Assembly (NCBI GenBank): GCA_022845955.1
Contig: AP025576.1
Location: forward strand, 5,952,001-6,016,000
Source: Lachnospiraceae bacterium
GTDB lineage: Bacteria; Bacillota; Clostridia; Lachnospirales; Lachnospiraceae
DNA: 64,000 nt
Reading direction: 5' to 3'
In this document: piece after piece, positions 1 to 8,841 of the stretch
How the letters are laid out: each line of letters starts with the position of its first letter
Position numbering within the stretch: the stretch's first letter is position 1
Translations under genes and position numbers: made by a program
Notes under the pieces: model-generated
Databases searched by the model: none
What the model saw: the letters and a program-made list of their open reading frames with translations, nothing else
What the model was told of the DNA's origin: nothing

Positions 1-46
1 CAAACAGACACCAAGCCACAGAAAAAGAAAAACCGTCTTTTTTCCG

Positions 47-739
47 CTATATTTCATCCCCATCCTCCGCTTTATAGCCAATCCCTCTCACCGTTTTAAT
101 AATTCTCTGGGGATCCCCGCCCAACTTCTCCCGCAGCCGTTTTATCAGTACGGTGAGGGTATTGCTGTTCACAAAATTGCCGTCAATATCCCAAAGCTGT
201 TCCAGAAGAAGGGTGCGGGTTAAAGTACGTTTCTTATTCTCCAGAAGGATTTCCAGAAGCCGGTATTCTCCTGCAGTCAGCAGGACTTCCTTTCCGCCCG
301 CACATACCCGGGTTTCTATTTTATCCAGAACCACATCCCCGCATACCAGCCGCTGCGCCGCGCTATCCTCCCCGCTATCCGGCCGGGATCGGCGCAGGGC
401 CGCACGAATCCGAGACAGAAGGATTCCCAGCTTAAATGGTTTGGTGACATAATCATCCGCTCCCATATCCAGCCCGCGGATGATATCCGCTTCCTCATCT
501 CTTGCGGTAAGGATAATCACAGGAGGCCCGTCCATTTTTCTGCATCTCTTCAGGAATTCCAGCCCTTCCCCGTCAGGCAGCCCCAAATCCAGCACGATAA
601 GATCGGGGTTTTCTTCTGCCAGGATCCCCGCTTCCGCCAGGCTGCCTGCCGTGAGAATATCATAGCCTTCCCGAAAAAGACCTGCGCGCAGGGCAAATAG
701 AATCGTCTCTTCATCCTCTACAAGTAATATGCGGCACAT
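47..739 (-). CDS. OmpR/PhoB-family response regulator
   Basis: A 230-residue two-component response regulator. The N-terminal receiver domain shows the acidic pair after VED, phospho-acceptor D51 (in VLDLGLPDG), T78 (ILTAR) and K100 (VTKPF). The C-terminal half is a winged-helix Trans_reg_C DNA-binding domain ending in the usual VRGIGYK strand. Length is normal for the family. It lies 44 bp downstream of the DUF2812 gene on the same strand, so the two may be co-transcribed. The partner histidine kinase would be expected just beyond the left edge of the window. The phosphorylation logic is family knowledge; the target genes cannot be read from the sequence. Confidence 0.95.
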   Translation of the reverse strand: MCRILLVEDEETILFALRAGLFREGYDILTAGSLAEAGILAEENPDLIVLDLGLPDGEGLEFLKRCRKMDGPPVIILTARDEEADIIRGLDMGADDYVTKPFKLGILLSRIRAALRRSRPDSGEDSAAQRLVCGDVVLDKIETRVCAGGKEVLLTAGEYRLLEILLENKKRTLTRTLLLEQLWDIDGNFVNSNTLTVLIKRLREKLGGDPQRIIKTVRGIGYKAEDGDEI

Positions 740-783
740 TTTCTTATTTCTCCTTCTTTTTTTCCTATGCGGTCAGCCCGTCC

Positions 784-2028
784 TCATCCGCCGGCAAGCT
801 TCTCCGCCAGCTGTTCCAATTCCGGCAGATGATCCGCCAGGTTCTCTTCGCCGATATAATAAGCCATAATCACCTGATTTCCTTTCCGGGCAAACAGATA
901 ATGCAGCCCTCTGTCATGGATAACCAGTTCATCAAAATAACTGCTTTCCACCCTTTCGGGCACCCAGCCTTTATTCCACTTCATATAATACCGTCCCAGC
1001 TCCCGCATCAGAGGCGCGGCCAGCTTTGGGGAAGCCAGACGGTAATACTCCAGTTTCAGGGTACTCTCCCGGGCAGCCCCCTGCGGCTCCCACACGCCAT
1101 ACTGCATCGTCTCCGCCTGCACCGGCGCTAAAAGGAAGCGGTTGACGCAAGAGTAGCTTTCCAGCTCCTCCCCTTTATAATCCCGGGTCTGGTATTCCAT
1201 GTCCGGTTCCCCCTCCAGCAGGGAAAGCGGCAGCAGCATTGGTGACAGTTCCTTCCAGGATGGATTCTTTTTCAGAAAGGACTGCGTCCGGGGGGCGTCT
1301 TCCTCCCATGCGCTCTCCGATACCCTGCCGGTATAAACGGTTTTCATCCGGCCGCCCCAGTAATGGATACCTCCTGCAATCCCAAGCACCAGACTGAAGG
1401 AAAAGACTGTCAGAAGGACTTTGTATACCGTCCTGCCCGATTCCGCTCCGGTACCGGACCAGCCGCGGATCCCTTCCAGAAGCTGTTCTGCTATCCGGGC
1501 TTCCTCTCCGCTTTGCAGCTGCAGAAGGCCGCATAGACCCATTGCCAGAAAAATCACCCAGGCTGCCCCTTTTACAAAGAGCAGAAGGAACCCATATCCC
1601 TGGATATAATACGAAAACAGGAACCAGACAAGCCAGAACAGGAAGGGCGAAAAAGCTCCCCATACCCTGCCGCGCTGCCTCTTTTTCAGTTTCCGGAACA
1701 TCGTTTCCCCTGCAAACAGCTGCACCCGCTCGCACGTTCCCGGCACGCCCCGCAGAACCAGCACCATACGTCCGAGCTGTGTCACGTATTCCCAGCCGAA
1801 TTCTTTATATTCTTCGCCCTGATCTGCAGGTCCCTTTACGCCGTCCGGATCCATAGGAACCAGCATATATGATGTTTTTACCGGTTTTTCTTTTATAAAA
1901 ACCGCTTTTTTTCCCCATATACGCGTAAGCAGATATCCCCGGGCCGCATTTTCTTCCAGCCAGCGTTCCGCATGGTCCGGATCTGAAAACGAATCGGGTA
2001 TTTTCTTAATGCTCTTTTCCTTTCTCAC
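784..2028 (-). CDS. DUF2812 domain membrane protein
   Basis: A 414-residue protein. Residues about 1-110 resemble the DUF2812 domain (a WLEENAARGY stretch, then a GWEYV stretch). Two membrane segments follow at roughly residues 125-170 and another at about 205-225. The C-terminal part is a soluble extracellular-type domain of unknown function. DUF2812 proteins are commonly encoded beside a PadR regulator and have no settled function; here the neighbour is a response regulator. The start follows a GGTGAGAAAGG-type ribosome site. Possible role: a membrane sensor or accessory to the adjacent two-component system; this is inference only. Confidence 0.7.
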   Translation of the reverse strand: MRKEKSIKKIPDSFSDPDHAERWLEENAARGYLLTRIWGKKAVFIKEKPVKTSYMLVPMDPDGVKGPADQGEEYKEFGWEYVTQLGRMVLVLRGVPGTCERVQLFAGETMFRKLKKRQRGRVWGAFSPFLFWLVWFLFSYYIQGYGFLLLFVKGAAWVIFLAMGLCGLLQLQSGEEARIAEQLLEGIRGWSGTGAESGRTVYKVLLTVFSFSLVLGIAGGIHYWGGRMKTVYTGRVSESAWEEDAPRTQSFLKKNPSWKELSPMLLPLSLLEGEPDMEYQTRDYKGEELESYSCVNRFLLAPVQAETMQYGVWEPQGAARESTLKLEYYRLASPKLAAPLMRELGRYYMKWNKGWVPERVESSYFDELVIHDRGLHYLFARKGNQVIMAYYIGEENLADHLPELEQLAEKLAGG

Positions 2029-2146
2029 CTTTAGAACCTCCCGGATATGTCATTTCTTTTATTATACTATTTCCTTCTATGGGGGAACAGGGGAGAGGCG
2101 GAAAGGATTTCTTATTTTTTCTTTAAGACAAAATCCCTTTCCTTCC

Positions 2147-2175
2147 TTGACAAAACCAGGAAAAGTTTCAATAAT
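2147..2175 (+). promoter_or_regulatory. sigma-A-type promoter of the prepilin gene
   Basis: TTGACA at 2147-2152, a 17-bp spacer, then AATAAT at 2170-2175. It lies 37 bp upstream of the ATG at 2212, which has a GAGAGGATG-type ribosome site. Confidence 0.6.
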
Positions 2176-2211
2176 GAATTATAATGGTGGAAATAATGAG
2201 AGGATGTAACA

Positions 2212-3039
2212 ATGGACAAAAGAAAAGCTTTCGGTAATAAGTTGGGCTTTACCCTGGTGGAAATGATTGTGGTGATTGTAATCCTTGGAATTCTGCTGGC
2301 AATCATAGTTCCCCAGGTGACGAAATATATTTATAAAGCCAAGGCAGTCCAGTGCCGGGTGGATGTAAGCTATATTATGAAGGAATACCAGATAGAAGCG
2401 ATGGAAAAGGATCCCGGTAATGCGGAGGAAGCCCGTGAGCTTCTGGAGGCTATTATCAAGGAACATAATGGAACTCTGGATAAACAGGCCGATATTTTTA
2501 ACGGCGGCGTTTATTCCGGTGTGTGCACCTCTAAAGGATTATATACCTGCACCTTTGATCAAAATTATAAAACCGTTACCGTAACCTGCAGCGAACATGA
2601 CGAAGAACAGATAGAGGTGAAGAAGCTTGCGGATGTTTTGGGCAATCTCTCCTTTGATGATATCAGCGGCTGCAACTATAAAAGTCTCGACGAGTATTTT
2701 AACGGCAGCAGAACCTCCATTAATTCGGAAGCGATTTCAACAGGGGGCTATGGTGAGTATGGTTCCTTTGCCAAAGTGATCGAAGGAAAGCTGAAAGAAC
2801 AGGGTATCAATATGACGGGCCGCAGCTGGAGACTTGACAAAAAAGGCGGCACCTACAATCTTTTCCTTACCGATTCCACAAAAATTACAGAATCCATGAA
2901 AGGACAGGAAATTGGCTGCACCTTATACGATATCACAAACAATAAGGTTATCCACGGTACCATAAAAGTAGCAACAGAAAGCCAGGGTACGCCTTATCCC
3001 GTACTGAATGGAGGATCCTTCGTCCCGGATAAAGAGTAA
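2212..3039 (+). CDS. type IV prepilin-like / pseudopilin protein
   Basis: A 275-residue protein with a class III signal. A short basic leader ends in G12, followed by F13 and the FTLVE motif with the invariant glutamate at mature position 5, then a roughly 20-residue hydrophobic helix. Prepilin peptidase should cleave between G12 and F13 and methylate the new N-terminus. The rest (residues about 60-275) is a soluble domain containing several cysteines (positions about 43, 96, 102, 112 and 145). No PilB, PilC, PilD or other pilin gene lies nearby, so it is an orphan in this window. It could be a minor pilin or a free-standing surface protein. It ends just before a shared terminator. Confidence 0.8.
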   Translation: MDKRKAFGNKLGFTLVEMIVVIVILGILLAIIVPQVTKYIYKAKAVQCRVDVSYIMKEYQIEAMEKDPGNAEEARELLEAIIKEHNGTLDKQADIFNGGVYSGVCTSKGLYTCTFDQNYKTVTVTCSEHDEEQIEVKKLADVLGNLSFDDISGCNYKSLDEYFNGSRTSINSEAISTGGYGEYGSFAKVIEGKLKEQGINMTGRSWRLDKKGGTYNLFLTDSTKITESMKGQEIGCTLYDITNNKVIHGTIKVATESQGTPYPVLNGGSFVPDKE

Positions 3040-3046
3040 ATCCCGT

Positions 3047-3093
3047 AAAAAAACTGCGGTTCCCGCCATGTAAGGCGCAGCCGCAGTTTTTAT
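3047..3093. terminator. bidirectional intrinsic terminator
   Basis: An inverted repeat with arms AAAACTGCGG and CCGCAGTTTT around a loop, with A-rich DNA on the left and T-rich DNA on the right. It sits between the ends of two convergent genes (prepilin on plus, foldase on minus) and can serve both. Confidence 0.85.
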
Positions 3094-3118
3094 TCTTCTT
3101 CCTATTCCGTCCTGATGC

Positions 3119-4432
3119 TTATTCCGCCGCAGTGCCGCTTTCCGTCTCTGTAGTCTGCGTGCTTTCTTCTGCCGCGGCACCCGTTTCATCACCGGCTTGT
3201 TCCGTACCCTCTGCCGTCTCGGTGCTGGTTTCCGGTATCGTCAGATATTTCAGGTCCCCTGCCACATCCGTCACTTCGTATTTCTCCGTCAGCCCGTTCA
3301 TATATTCACCGGCCTTCTCGTTGGCAAGCGTACCGGAAATGGAGCTGTTGGTAGCCGCTTCATCGTTGCTTCTTTTGATGAATTCCACCACATAATAATT
3401 GGTATTGGCTTCATCCGGAAGAATTGTGGTATCCCCTTCCTTACGCGCTTCCTCAAACAGCCAGTCTGCAATAGCCGCCGGCGCTGCGGAGTAGGATCCG
3501 CCCTCCGTCAGGCTTCCTTCCCCGTCCTCTCCGCCATAGAGCGCTTTCTGATCTTCGATAGCATTTTCCACACAGAGGGCTTCAAAATCATCACCGGCCT
3601 TTACCGCCTTTTCCATAGCTTCGGCTTTCCCCTTCAGCTCGTCCATAACCTTGGCGATATCTTCTTCCGAAGCATCCTCCGCTGCTTCCCCTCTGAACGG
3701 GAAGCTTCTGTAGTCCACTTTATCATAGCTGTTCTTATTCGCTTCGTAATATTCCTGCACTTCATCATCCCCGGGCTTGTTGATTTCCGTCAGATGTTCA
3801 AAGTAAGCGGTGGCAAGCATATTTTCCTCTGCAAAAGGCCGGATTCTTTCTTCCGTAGCGTACTGGCCGTAAAGAGTGGTATAAACCTCTCCCTGGCTAA
3901 TGGATTCGGTTTCCGCCTGCGCCGCGATCTGGGTATCAAATGCTGACATATCTTCCGCCGCATCATAGGTAAAGCCCTGCGCCGCCGCATCATCCACAAG
4001 CGCCTTAACCTGGGTTATCTGGCTGACCGCCATTTGATCAAAATAATCCTTCCAGGTCATATTATCCGTATACTGCTGCTTGGATAAATCAGAGGTGGTA
4101 TCCAGCCCCATATAGGACAGCAGGGAACCATACATGGAAACGTAACTGTTTACCGAATTATTGTAATAATAATCATATTCCACCCTGGTAATCTCATGAT
4201 CGCCTATTTTAATATAAGCATTGTGCAGGGCACTGTACTTATTATAGGCGGATAAACCGATGGAGATTACAATCGCCGCAGCGATTGCCGCGAGAATCGC
4301 AATACTCCCTATCTTCAAACGCTTCTGCGCTTTTCGCTCCTTTTCCTCCTCGATTCTCCTCTTTTCCATTTTACGGTCATATTTGGTCATGACCTTTTCG
4401 TTCTTTTCTTCTGTCTGCTTGTTGTTAGACAT
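3119..4432 (-). CDS. membrane-anchored PrsA/SurA-like peptidyl-prolyl isomerase
   Basis: A 437-residue protein with a highly charged cytosolic N-terminus (about 1-40), a single transmembrane segment (about 41-63) and a long extracytoplasmic domain. Residues about 70-230 are helical and SurA_N-like. Residues about 235-360 resemble a parvulin rotamase, including a YYVV strand near the end. The tail after about 395 is rich in Thr, Glu and Ala and is probably disordered. The likely role is folding of secreted proteins at the outer face of the membrane. Unlike classical PrsA it has no lipobox. A perfect 17-bp palindrome covers its presumed -10 box (4459-4475). Confidence 0.75.
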   Translation of the reverse strand: MSNNKQTEEKNEKVMTKYDRKMEKRRIEEEKERKAQKRLKIGSIAILAAIAAAIVISIGLSAYNKYSALHNAYIKIGDHEITRVEYDYYYNNSVNSYVSMYGSLLSYMGLDTTSDLSKQQYTDNMTWKDYFDQMAVSQITQVKALVDDAAAQGFTYDAAEDMSAFDTQIAAQAETESISQGEVYTTLYGQYATEERIRPFAEENMLATAYFEHLTEINKPGDDEVQEYYEANKNSYDKVDYRSFPFRGEAAEDASEEDIAKVMDELKGKAEAMEKAVKAGDDFEALCVENAIEDQKALYGGEDGEGSLTEGGSYSAAPAAIADWLFEEARKEGDTTILPDEANTNYYVVEFIKRSNDEAATNSSISGTLANEKAGEYMNGLTEKYEVTDVAGDLKYLTIPETSTETAEGTEQAGDETGAAAEESTQTTETESGTAAE

Positions 4433-4458
4433 GATAAGAATTCCTCCTTTTATCTCTG

Positions 4459-4475
4459 TCAGGTATTATACCTGA
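4459..4475 (-). promoter_or_regulatory. palindromic operator over the -10 box of the foldase gene
   Basis: TCAGGTATTATACCTGA is a perfect 17-bp palindrome. On the minus strand it contains TATAAT (4465-4470), about 33 bp upstream of the foldase ATG at 4432 and its GGAGGAAT ribosome site. A repressor bound here would block the promoter. The regulator is unknown. Confidence 0.5.
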
Positions 4476-4620
4476 TAAATGTGAAACAAACGTGAACTCA
4501 TGCATATAATTTTCTGTTTTATGTGAAACACCGGTTTCAATTCGTTCCCCACGGATGCCGCCCGGCAAGTGCCCGGTCCGGACAGCGCTATTCACAGTAT
4601 AATACACTCTCCTCCCGGCT

Positions 4621-5499
4621 TCAACAAAAATCCGCATATAAATTGCTTTTCGATATGTTTTCATGCAGCAGACACGCCTCCAGCCCTTCTTGTGTATTCC
4701 CAAACCGGATGCCGAAGGACAGCAGCTTATCCTGGCTCAGGCGCAGATCCCTGGGCTTATCCGCAAAGGCCTCCCGGTTGGGTACCAGCAGCTCTGCACC
4801 ATATCCCAGCAGCCGGAGAAGCTCTTCCGCCACTTCATAGGTACTTTTTTCATTCGGGCTTCCGAAATTATAAATACCGCCCGGAAGATGGATGGCTTTT
4901 TCCAGATGGCGGATCATTTCCCCCACATAGGTAATGCTTCGGAAATCATAAACAGGATACTGCATCCGGCTTCCCTCCCGCAGCGCCTGTCTGACGCTGG
5001 TTACCAGGGTATCATGCTCCCCGGGACGGTTCTTATCATAATCAAACATCCAGCTCATCCTGAGTATCACCACATCCGGGAGCACCTTCCGGCACCTTTC
5101 CTCCGCTTCCCGTTTCTGCTTTCCATACAGACGCCGGGGTGACAGAGGCTCCTCCTCATGGTGCGGTCCCTGTACCCCGCCTCCGAAATACACCTGATCG
5201 GTGCTGAATAACACCATACGGCTGCCCGACTCCCGGCAGGCTGCCGCCACATTCTCCGCACCTTCCACATTCACCTTCCGGGAGCTTTCAGGCTCCCTGT
5301 CGCAGACCGCCAAATCGGAGACCGCTCCGCAGTGGATCACAAGCTCCGGCGATAGTTCCCTTATCTTCCGGCCTGTCCCGTCCCGATCGGTAAAATCCAG
5401 CAGGCTGCGTGTCGTACCCGTAATTTCATGCCTGTCCTGCCATGCCCTTATTATTCTCGATGCGGCAAAGCCATCCGCCCCCGTAATCATTATTTTCAC
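4621..5499 (-). CDS. RmlD-like NAD(P)-dependent sugar-nucleotide reductase
   Basis: A 292-residue extended short-chain dehydrogenase/reductase of the RmlD (dTDP-4-dehydrorhamnose reductase) superfamily. The N-terminus VKIMITGADGFAAS gives the Rossmann dinucleotide fold. The catalytic YGKQK (YxxxK) follows an SPRRL stretch, and an STDQVYFGGG strand precedes it. I chose the GTG at 5497-5499 over the longer frame starting at 5613: the extra 38 residues look non-native, while an AAAGGCGGG ribosome site precedes the GTG. No other rhamnose genes are nearby, so the substrate is open. A hairpin that probably terminates ytaF lies upstream. Confidence 0.75.
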   Translation of the reverse strand: MKIMITGADGFAASRIIRAWQDRHEITGTTRSLLDFTDRDGTGRKIRELSPELVIHCGAVSDLAVCDREPESSRKVNVEGAENVAAACRESGSRMVLFSTDQVYFGGGVQGPHHEEEPLSPRRLYGKQKREAEERCRKVLPDVVILRMSWMFDYDKNRPGEHDTLVTSVRQALREGSRMQYPVYDFRSITYVGEMIRHLEKAIHLPGGIYNFGSPNEKSTYEVAEELLRLLGYGAELLVPNREAFADKPRDLRLSQDKLLSFGIRFGNTQEGLEACLLHENISKSNLYADFC

Positions 5500-5659
5500 A
5501 GCAGTTCCCGCCTTTCCGTTCCAGGCGGGAGCTTGTACTCTCCAGCCTGAAAGCCAAAATATTAACGAAACAAGTAACCGTTCCGTCCCTTCCCAATTAT
5601 TGCCAAAATCCATGCCGGCGCGCCGGCCTGACTGAATAGTTACCGAAATAACACAAATA

Positions 5660-5697
5660 ACTTCAGTAAAGCGGCATACCTGCCGCCTTACCGAAGT
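5660..5697 (-). terminator. terminator-like hairpin downstream of ytaF
   Basis: Seventeen-bp arms (ACTTCGGTAAGGCGGCA on the minus strand and its partner, with two G-U pairs) close a 4-nt loop. It lies 68 bp past the ytaF stop. The following minus-strand DNA (TATTTGTGTTATTT) is only moderately U-rich. Confidence 0.6.
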
Positions 5698-5764
5698 ATT
5701 ATCCTTTTCCTGTGTTCCTGTACCACCCCGTTATGTTTCGTACACCCAAAGCTGCAAATGCTTC

Positions 5765-6391
5765 TTATCCCTTCAGTTTGGAAAAAGCGAGTATAATAAA
5801 AAGTATGCCGCTCAGCCAGGATAAATCCCACCGCAGGCGTGAAACTACCTTCCGCCCGAACATCTGCCCCGCCGACATGGCACACACGCCTATGAGAAAA
5901 GCGGACAGCATGGTGAGCAGAATATTGAGCCGCAGAAATGCGGCGAAGGTTCCTGCCACCAGGCTGTCAATCGACATGGCAAAGGCCAGAAAAACCGTTT
6001 CTCTCATGGAAAGCGTATGGGAATCATCGCTGTCTGCCGCCGTGGGGTTCCCATAAATACTGATGATGAATTTTAACTGGGAAAATGAAAAATGGATATC
6101 CTTACGCACTTCACAGTGATGATTAATATAATTTTTAATTAAAGAATCCGCAAGCCGGATTGCCCCCAGAATAAAAAGGCTGGTGAAGCATACTGCTTTC
6201 GTCAGTTCCTCAGGCACCACGGCCTGAAGGACGGTTCCAAAACACAAGGCAGCGCCCAGGCAGGCGCTGCATATCCCGTTCATTACACCGTTTTCTTTCC
6301 AATTGATGCTTATACCGCCCGCTCCATAGGCAATACTGGCCACAAACTCATCCATGCAGAGAGCCAGACATAATACTAAAATCTGAAGCAT
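5765..6391 (-). CDS. ytaF: YtaF-like sporulation membrane protein (MntP-related)
   Basis: A 208-residue polytopic membrane protein made of two MntP-like halves. Each half carries the conserved acidic motif: MDEFVASIAYG near residue 13 and SIDSLVAG near residue 142. About six membrane helices are visible with a polar linker in the middle. In Bacillus the family is annotated as the sporulation membrane protein YtaF and resembles Mn2+ exporters; biochemical function is unproven. I chose the ATG at 6391 rather than 6445 because the mature family start is the hydrophobic MLQILVL. Confidence 0.75.
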   Translation of the reverse strand: MLQILVLCLALCMDEFVASIAYGAGGISINWKENGVMNGICSACLGAALCFGTVLQAVVPEELTKAVCFTSLFILGAIRLADSLIKNYINHHCEVRKDIHFSFSQLKFIISIYGNPTAADSDDSHTLSMRETVFLAFAMSIDSLVAGTFAAFLRLNILLTMLSAFLIGVCAMSAGQMFGRKVVSRLRWDLSWLSGILFIILAFSKLKG

Positions 6392-6514
6392 AATGATTTC
6401 TCTTTTTATTTTAGTATATTCCCGACTCCGAAATTTGACATACATTCCCGTCAGGGCGCATAAACTGGATAAATACGTCTGTTTCCGGTTACACCGCTTA
6501 CTTCCTTCTGTTTT

Positions 6515-7435
6515 CTAAGGCAGAATATGTCCTCCTGCCAGATAAATCCGATACCATTCTTCCCTGGTGAGCACGATTTCGGAAGCCTGGCAGATTTCCC
6601 GGAGCCGGGATGTCTTCATAGTCCCAGCCACAAGCTGCATGCCGGCCGGATGACGCAGAATCCAGGCAGCTGCGACAGCCGTATCTGTCGTATTATATTT
6701 ATCTGCCAGCTCCGTCAGGATCTTATTCAGCTCCGGATACTTTTCACTTCCCAGAAATACACCTTCAAAAAAACCATACTGGAACGGTGACCAGGTCTGG
6801 ATGGTAATATCATTCAGACGGCAGTAATCCAGCACGCTTCCGTCCCGATCCACAGCCCCTTCCGAAAGCATGTTTACTTCCAATCCATTTGCCACCATAT
6901 TGGAATTGGGGATGCTGAACTGAAGCTGATCCACCGCAATCTCCTGCTTTACATATTTTTTCAGAAGCCGGATCTGGGAAGGCTTATGGTTGGAGACGCC
7001 AAAATAGCGGACTTTCCCTGACTTCTCCAATCTGTCAAAAGCCTCCGCCACTTCCTCCGGCTCCACAAGCGCATCCGGCCGGTGCAGAAGGAGCACGTCC
7101 AGATAATCGGTCTGCAGGCGTTTCAAAATACCGTCCGCCGCCTCCAGGATATGTTTTTTGGAACAATCAAACATCACGCCGGGAATAATGCTGCATTTGG
7201 ACTGCAAAAAAAGCTTATCCCTCTTGCCCGGATTCCCATGCAGGAATTTCCCGAACATTTCCTCACATTTACCTGCCCCATAGATATCTGCATGGTCGAA
7301 AAAAACAGCATCCATATCTATAGCCGCCGCAAGGAATCTGTCCGCTTCCGCCTGCTCCAGATCCCCCAGCCTCATACATCCCACTGCCACCGCCGGTACC
7401 TGTAAACCGGTCTGTCCCAAACTGATCCTTTTCAT
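6515..7435 (-). CDS. aldo/keto reductase
   Basis: A 306-residue (alpha/beta)8 NADPH-dependent oxidoreductase. The catalytic tetrad is recognisable: D47 and Y52 in FDHADIYGAG, K80 in LQSKC, and H118 in LLLHRPD. A GVSNH strand and the C-terminal cofactor-binding TMKTSRL stretch are also present. It resembles the YdhF/general-stress group that reduces aldehydes and ketones of unknown identity. It stands alone, about 240 bp downstream of the anti-sigma gene, with a 94-bp giant hairpin between the two. Confidence 0.9.
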   Translation of the reverse strand: MKRISLGQTGLQVPAVAVGCMRLGDLEQAEADRFLAAAIDMDAVFFDHADIYGAGKCEEMFGKFLHGNPGKRDKLFLQSKCSIIPGVMFDCSKKHILEAADGILKRLQTDYLDVLLLHRPDALVEPEEVAEAFDRLEKSGKVRYFGVSNHKPSQIRLLKKYVKQEIAVDQLQFSIPNSNMVANGLEVNMLSEGAVDRDGSVLDYCRLNDITIQTWSPFQYGFFEGVFLGSEKYPELNKILTELADKYNTTDTAVAAAWILRHPAGMQLVAGTMKTSRLREICQASEIVLTREEWYRIYLAGGHILP

Positions 7436-7575
7436 AATAAACCTCCCATTTATTTTTCCGCAACTGATCCATATCTTTACAGTTAGTAACAGTTACGTCT
7501 ATCTTTCTATTTTACTTTACTCCTTCTGAAAAAGAAAGAACATATCCTTGTTTTCCGGGATTTTCTTTTTTGTTC

Positions 7576-7669
7576 CGTAACCCAAACTATGCAGGTGCCA
7601 AATGGCCCGCTGTCCCGGGATCGCCGCACGGACAGCGGGCCATTTGGCACCTGCATAGTTTGGGTTACG
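7576..7669. repeat. perfect 40-bp hairpin (94-bp palindrome)
   Basis: The left arm 7576-7615 and right arm 7630-7669 are exact reverse complements over 40 bp around a 14-nt loop. It begins only 7 bp past the anti-sigma stop codon. No T-tract follows in either direction, so it is not an ordinary intrinsic terminator. It could be a foldback element, an RNA-stabilising 3' structure or an RNase III target. Confidence 0.9.
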
Positions 7670-7676
7670 TAATAGA

Positions 7677-8183
7677 TCAGACGGCAAACAGCCTGGATGC
7701 CAATTCCACCAGCATGGGCACGATAATGGGCAGAAGCCATACGAGATTTCTTACCAGCCAGTTTCCGTTTCCCTGCTTCAGCTGCTTTCCTTCCTTAACA
7801 TAATATTCTTTTTTCTTGTCATCATCAAAATAGATGTCATAAGCCGGATATTCAAACAATGCGGCAAATATGACCGATGCAAAAATACCGAAAGCAATCA
7901 GGATCTGCTTTTCCCACCCGGCCTTCAGGGAAACGGCATACAAGCACGGCCAGAACAGATACCACAGCGACTGCAGCCATATCTTACGGATGATTTTTTT
8001 ATCCGCTTTGATTTCGTCCGGCCGGGGCAGGTCCACCGGTTTCTGGTAGTCCTCATACAGCCTTCTGCAATCCGGGCAGGTTTCCAGATGATCCCTGATC
8101 ACGGCCGCCGTTTCCGGCGAGATAAGGCCTTCTGCATAATTAGGCAGTAAATCCTGTATTACACTGCATGTGATTTCATTCAT
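7677..8183 (-). CDS. anti-sigma factor with zinc-finger (zf-HC2) domain
   Basis: A 168-residue protein. The N-terminus has the ZAS/zf-HC2 pattern: C6, then H32-x3-C36-x2-C39 in DHLETCPDCR. The C-terminal half has three hydrophobic helices (about 70-87, 93-108 and 143-165) that would anchor it in the membrane. Its ATG overlaps the stop codon of the upstream ECF sigma gene (ATGA), so the two are translationally coupled. The expected role is to hold the sigma factor inactive until an envelope signal is sensed. The signal is unknown. Confidence 0.88.
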   Translation of the reverse strand: MNEITCSVIQDLLPNYAEGLISPETAAVIRDHLETCPDCRRLYEDYQKPVDLPRPDEIKADKKIIRKIWLQSLWYLFWPCLYAVSLKAGWEKQILIAFGIFASVIFAALFEYPAYDIYFDDDKKKEYYVKEGKQLKQGNGNWLVRNLVWLLPIIVPMLVELASRLFAV

Positions 8184-8701
8184 ACGTTTCCATTCTCCTT
8201 TCCCTTACCCTTGTTTTCCTTTTCCTCCAGATACCGGATTAACCTGCATTTATCACGCATAAAGGTTACTCTGGCCCAATTTTCTGTTTTTTCCAGCATC
8301 AGCCCGATTTCCCGGAAGGAAAATTCATTGACAAGCCGCAGTATCAGCAGGGAACGGTGCGGTTCTTCCAGTGAATCGATATAACTGAAAATAGCCGCCG
8401 CCTGTTCCCTGTTCTCGCATTGTTCCAGAACATCCCCGTTGCCGGCTGCTGTTTCCGTCAGCTCCTCCGTAGGCGGATTCGCCCGCAGCCAATGATAATA
8501 CTCATGCCGGGCAATGGTAAAAATCCATGTCTTGACAGAGCAGCTTCCGCGGAAGCCCCGAATCCCCGATATCACCTTGAGAAAGGTATTCTGGCTGAGA
8601 TCCTCTGCCGCATGGCAATTACGGCACAGAGACAGCAGATACCGGTAAACATCTCCGTAATATTTCCGGTACAGACCTTCTATTTCATTTTGTTCCTGCA
8701 T
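8180..8701 (-). CDS. ECF-type RNA polymerase sigma factor
   Basis: A 173-residue sigma-70 family protein of the ECF group. Region 2 spans about residues 8-75 (YRKYYGDVYRYLLSL, then AEDLSQNTFLKV and the W59 region). Region 4 spans about 108-160 (helix-turn-helix FSFREIGLMLEKTENWARV). I chose the ATG at 8701 because AAGGAGG stands 8 nt upstream and the extra 50 residues of the longer frame are non-conserved. It forms an operon with the anti-sigma gene. Upstream, a TTTCGTGTAACGAAA dyad around 8740-8755 could be part of an autoregulated promoter, but this is not certain. Confidence 0.9.
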   Translation of the reverse strand: MQEQNEIEGLYRKYYGDVYRYLLSLCRNCHAAEDLSQNTFLKVISGIRGFRGSCSVKTWIFTIARHEYYHWLRANPPTEELTETAAGNGDVLEQCENREQAAAIFSYIDSLEEPHRSLLILRLVNEFSFREIGLMLEKTENWARVTFMRDKCRLIRYLEEKENKGKGKENGNV

Positions 8702-8841
8702 ATCCGGTACCTCCTTTCTACTTATTAGAGTCTGCAGAAAAAATTTCGTTACACGAAATAAAAATATTTTATGGCATAACAAAACCCGGTACAGCGGGTA
8801 TTCCCCCATTCGGGAGTACACCGGCCGTTCCGGGCTGTGAT

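Noticed and set aside
3197..3946. Open frame antisense to the foldase gene
   Set aside because: No ribosome site and no family resemblance; the minus-strand gene is well supported.
7507..7740. Possible small gene spanning the 40-bp hairpin
   Set aside because: It is formed largely by the palindrome itself and overlaps the anti-sigma gene; no ribosome site.
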